Positions 60,684-64,000 of a stretch of 64,000 bases of DNA are shown piece after piece. A program made the position numbers and the translations under genes. A model generated the notes under the pieces. It worked only from the letters and a program-made list of their open reading frames with translations, was not told the origin of the DNA and did not search any database. Source of the DNA: Bradysia coprophila (lineage: Eukaryota; Arthropoda; Insecta; Diptera; Sciaridae); assembly GCF_014529535.1 (NCBI RefSeq), contig NC_050737.1:8910725-8974724 (forward strand). Reading direction: 5' to 3'. Numbering within the stretch: position 1 is the stretch's first letter; the number at the start of each line of letters is the position of its first letter.

Positions 60684-63600
60684 GTATGTACTTGATCGGT
60701 ATCAATGCATGCATGATGATATCCAATACGGACTACTCTTGAATCATAATATCAACTACAGAGTACAGAAGGTAAAATGTTGTGTGCGATGAGCACATAA
60801 TATATTGATGGAATATTTATTACCCTTACGACTGTTAATAATGATGGTTGTAGGGCCTATGGGAACGTTTACGATCACATGATGGTAAATCAATGATTTT
60901 TTTTTCATATATACATTTTGGATTTATTAAATGGATTGTAATAAGCGCACAGTCATTGTTTGATGGATGTCGAGAGTGTGTAGATTTGTGTGAAATAAAT
61001 TATATTTTTGGATTTTATGTGTATATTCGGCGGGGATTGTTTAATTGGTATATAATGATATGGTGTGAAGCGGGCCGGACTAACAAATCAATTGACGAAA
61101 TGCATGTAGTCCGGTTCGCGCCGATCAATTGCGGCTGAAATAATACATATGTCGCAGTAGAGGTTTGTTCTATATTTAAATTCACTTTTAGAACCATGTG
61201 TGTGTCCCGTCCGGTCCCATACAAAAATTTTGTCCGTTTCTTTTCGAATTAGAGTTTTTATTCTTTACAATTTTCCTTCCACAGTTACGTACGTTATGTT
61301 CAATTCTGTTCAATTTTACAATATTCTGAGAATGTAACGCAGTTAACTGTGAAATGAGCAAAGTACTTAAAATTCTCAATTTAGGGAATTTTTCAAAATT
61401 ACTTTCATGAATTTTTGAGAATTTTTAGAAACATTTCGAATCCCTGCACTGCAGGGCCAGCAGTCGATGAACGTATTTTAGATTTTTTTTCTCTTTTCAA
61501 CGTTATTCAATCCACAAGTACAATGCATTAATCCATATGAAATCACATTGAAACATAGCTCGATTACAACAAAACTTATGTGCCCGAGACAGCAGTATAA
61601 GTATGAATGGCTATCTAGGCGTCAAAGGTCACAGACGAATGAAGAAATTCTGTTTGAGTGTATGGTTAATGAAAGGTCCAAAATGTTATTCAACTCTTGA
61701 GATCAGATCGTGTTTTGACGGGTTTCCGGCACGCTAAAGCTATCACAACCTTACACAACGATAATTAACTTCTACTTCATTCGGTAGATATATCATCAAC
61801 GTTTTGAAAGTAAACTGGTTAAGACCGAGGGTTTAACAATTATTTGTGATTCTCTTTTATTTTTCCTTTTGTTGATTTTTCTACAAAATCAAAACAGATC
61901 GTGAAAAATTGAAAGAAAACTCAAAAAAAATAATCAAAAAATTCAACTTAGTCAACGAAATAAAAACCGATATTTGAACGGTTCAGTTCAGCTGATATTT
62001 TCTATACAAAATTTAGAGTACACAAAAGGTTTTTTGTTAAGTTTGATGGATGAGACACTTGAAAACTGTGCTGGAACCGCCTTCGGTATTAACGCCAGAA
62101 CTACTTTACACAACCTTGGGTGACCATGACCAAAATTGTTTTGCTCGATTAAATTTTTTCAGACATTTTCCAAACAAATGAAAACAAATTGGTTCGGATA
62201 ATGTCAATGTGAACATTAAATCTCAAAATTGTGTATACTCATAATCGTCAGAAAACGCAGAATTACTCTAAATGTATTATGTTGTAACAGGCACCATTAT
62301 AACTTAAACGGTTGGCTGGAATCGCAACATTCTTTTGAATAAAATAGTAAACCAACTATTTCTTTTTTCGAAAAAAAAGAAAGATTAAGATTTGAATGCT
62401 TAAACCTCTTCTATTCGCTTTCATTTACTCGAAATGTAAAAATAATAGCAACGACGCGACCTATGCAAATACTAAAGTCAATCAACTACCTTATGCCGTT
62501 CCTGCAGGTTCCTATGGAAACGGAGCAAGTGGAATAGCAACTTTTATTTTTAATCCACTTCTTTCATAGGTTTTGTGGACGCATTTTGCACAGACAACAT
62601 AAAATTCCCTTCTGCATTTCTTTTAATTAAAATGAGTTCTTTGAAATGATTCACATAAAATAAATTTACTGTCAGTGTTCTGGTTCTCCGCATAAACTGC
62701 ACAAAGTATACATACGAAAATATGAAGGAGAAGAAAAAAAAAGAACACAAAAAAATCCGAGCTTAAATAATATCCACTTTCTGTGTAAGGGGACATAAAC
62801 GATGGGTGTTATAATAATTACATTTTCTACATACGTGGCAAAATAAATATTTGACTAAAACACAATGCTGCATGAGCAAAGAAACCTCGAAAATGAAAAA
62901 TCGATTCTCATATGTAAAGTCCTTTTATGAACATTGTATATACTGTACTGAAATGAACAAAAAAAAAAATGCGATAGACAAAGATTTAGGAGACCTTCTT
63001 GCTTGCATGATTATATATGTATACACAGAGTGATATGGATTATTTACATAAAAGGGTTTTTCACGTATAACACAGTCACCGGAAGTATAGTATAAATATA
63101 CATCAGGCAATATCCTTCTGCACCCTAAAGTTAGGAAAATGAATGCATTTCCTCTTGCATACCTATGCACCTCAGTGTTCATGCCTTCAACACTAAACTC
63201 CGAACATTGTATGTTCATCCATTATAAATACGAACTGAAGTCAGTCTTCACTATCTGATGTCACGTTTTGCATCTTAATGAGTGTTCATGTCTCACTAAA
63301 AAAAACCTGAATTTTAGTTCTAGGCATGATAACCCCACTGATTTATAATACGGACATTACACGAGTTTGTGTACTTGTAGTATTACGTGGCAAAAAACTA
63401 TGTAATTTCCACGGAACTCAAATTACAGACTTTTCATGGTTCAATAGTCATAATATTTTTCGTAGAAGTTTCCACTTCAATTTTTTGTTATTTTCATCGA
63501 GTTCAAATTTGATTTTTATCGAGAAAATTGAATGAAACCCATAATAATTATAATAATTGGCTAATTACTTGGCTTTCAGCTGGTGTGCAATAGATTATAT

Positions 63601-64000
63601 CGACTCTACACTTATCTTACCACATTTTTCCATATTATTTTTGTAATTGAAAATTAAATGAACATTTTTTGGGGATATATTTGGATTAAGAATTTTTTTC
63701 GTTCTTTCTCATGTCTGCAGATTGGATTTTGTTTCTGTACAGATTTGATATAGTTATGAATTTTCAGCCGTAATACGGCTAAATTCGAACGAGATAATAA
63801 TGTTGTAAAGTAGGTATCGTGCACGGGTGGAAGAGATTGAATAACTGAAGAGGAAAAGTTTTTTAGACAATTTTTTTTACGCTTACGAAGATTACGACTT
63901 TTTTTCTAATTTAGGCAACTAACAGATTTATTGATTTGATATTTAACTTTTTACCTAGCATAATGGAAACGGTTTCCAGACAAGTTTGTGCATTGAAGAG
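60684..64000. other. No gene recognised
   Basis: AT-rich to the end of the window. Open frames on both strands are short and lack motifs. Possibly intronic or intergenic. Confidence 0.4.

Noticed and set aside
1..64000. CRISPR arrays, bacterial operons, rRNA, riboswitches
   Set aside because: The window is intron-bearing eukaryotic DNA; no regularly spaced direct repeats or conserved rRNA segments were seen.

Overview
The window is AT-rich, intron-containing eukaryotic DNA. It is most likely from an insect, and probably a dipteran. The evidence is short GT-AG introns (mostly 50-115 bp), insect-style A-rich start-codon contexts, one TATA plus TTAGT-type initiator promoter, animal-type SLC5 and ORC1 genes, and a heavy load of small fold-back transposons (MITEs). 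The species cannot be named from sequence alone. No rRNA, CRISPR, operon or plasmid features are present.

Left part (1-11,500). A complete ten-exon gene on the minus strand (1984-4616, 599 aa) encodes an SLC5-family sodium-coupled solute transporter of the monocarboxylate/multivitamin (SMCT/SMVT) type. Next to it, in the same orientation, lies a decayed tandem copy (about 6854-10266). It is recognisable from its start codon to its stop codon but carries frameshifts, stops, a MITE in its first intron and a tandem duplication in exon 1. A short open frame with one predicted membrane segment (6345-6518) lies between them. Just beyond the pseudogene's start codon is a composite cluster of long inverted repeats (10309-11516).

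Middle-left (11,500-21,500). Repeat-bearing intergenic DNA leads to a six-exon minus-strand gene (18979-21407, 483 aa). It encodes an ORC1-type origin recognition subunit with intact AAA+ motifs and a C-terminal winged-helix segment, but without the N-terminal BAH domain usual in animal ORC1.

Right part (21,500-64,000). This is gene-poor. The one complete gene I can assemble is a compact two-exon plus-strand gene (37350-37670) with its own TATA box and poly(A) signal. It encodes an 88-aa secreted, strongly basic peptide precursor. A signal-peptide-like exon (45225-45301) and a possible internal exon (55516-55714) hint at one or more long-intron genes on the plus strand. The rest is AT-rich sequence with many fold-back elements. 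One family has two copies, each with a perfect 7-bp target duplication. Another copy has 27-bp termini (GGGGCCG...) and a TGA duplication. Others show arms of 46-50 bp. A 500-bp patch dense in CAAATGTG octamers lies at 35530-36025.

Exon structures were assembled by hand from reading frame, splice dinucleotides and phase. The SLC5 and ORC1 calls rest on recognised family motifs. Repeat relationships were judged by eye.
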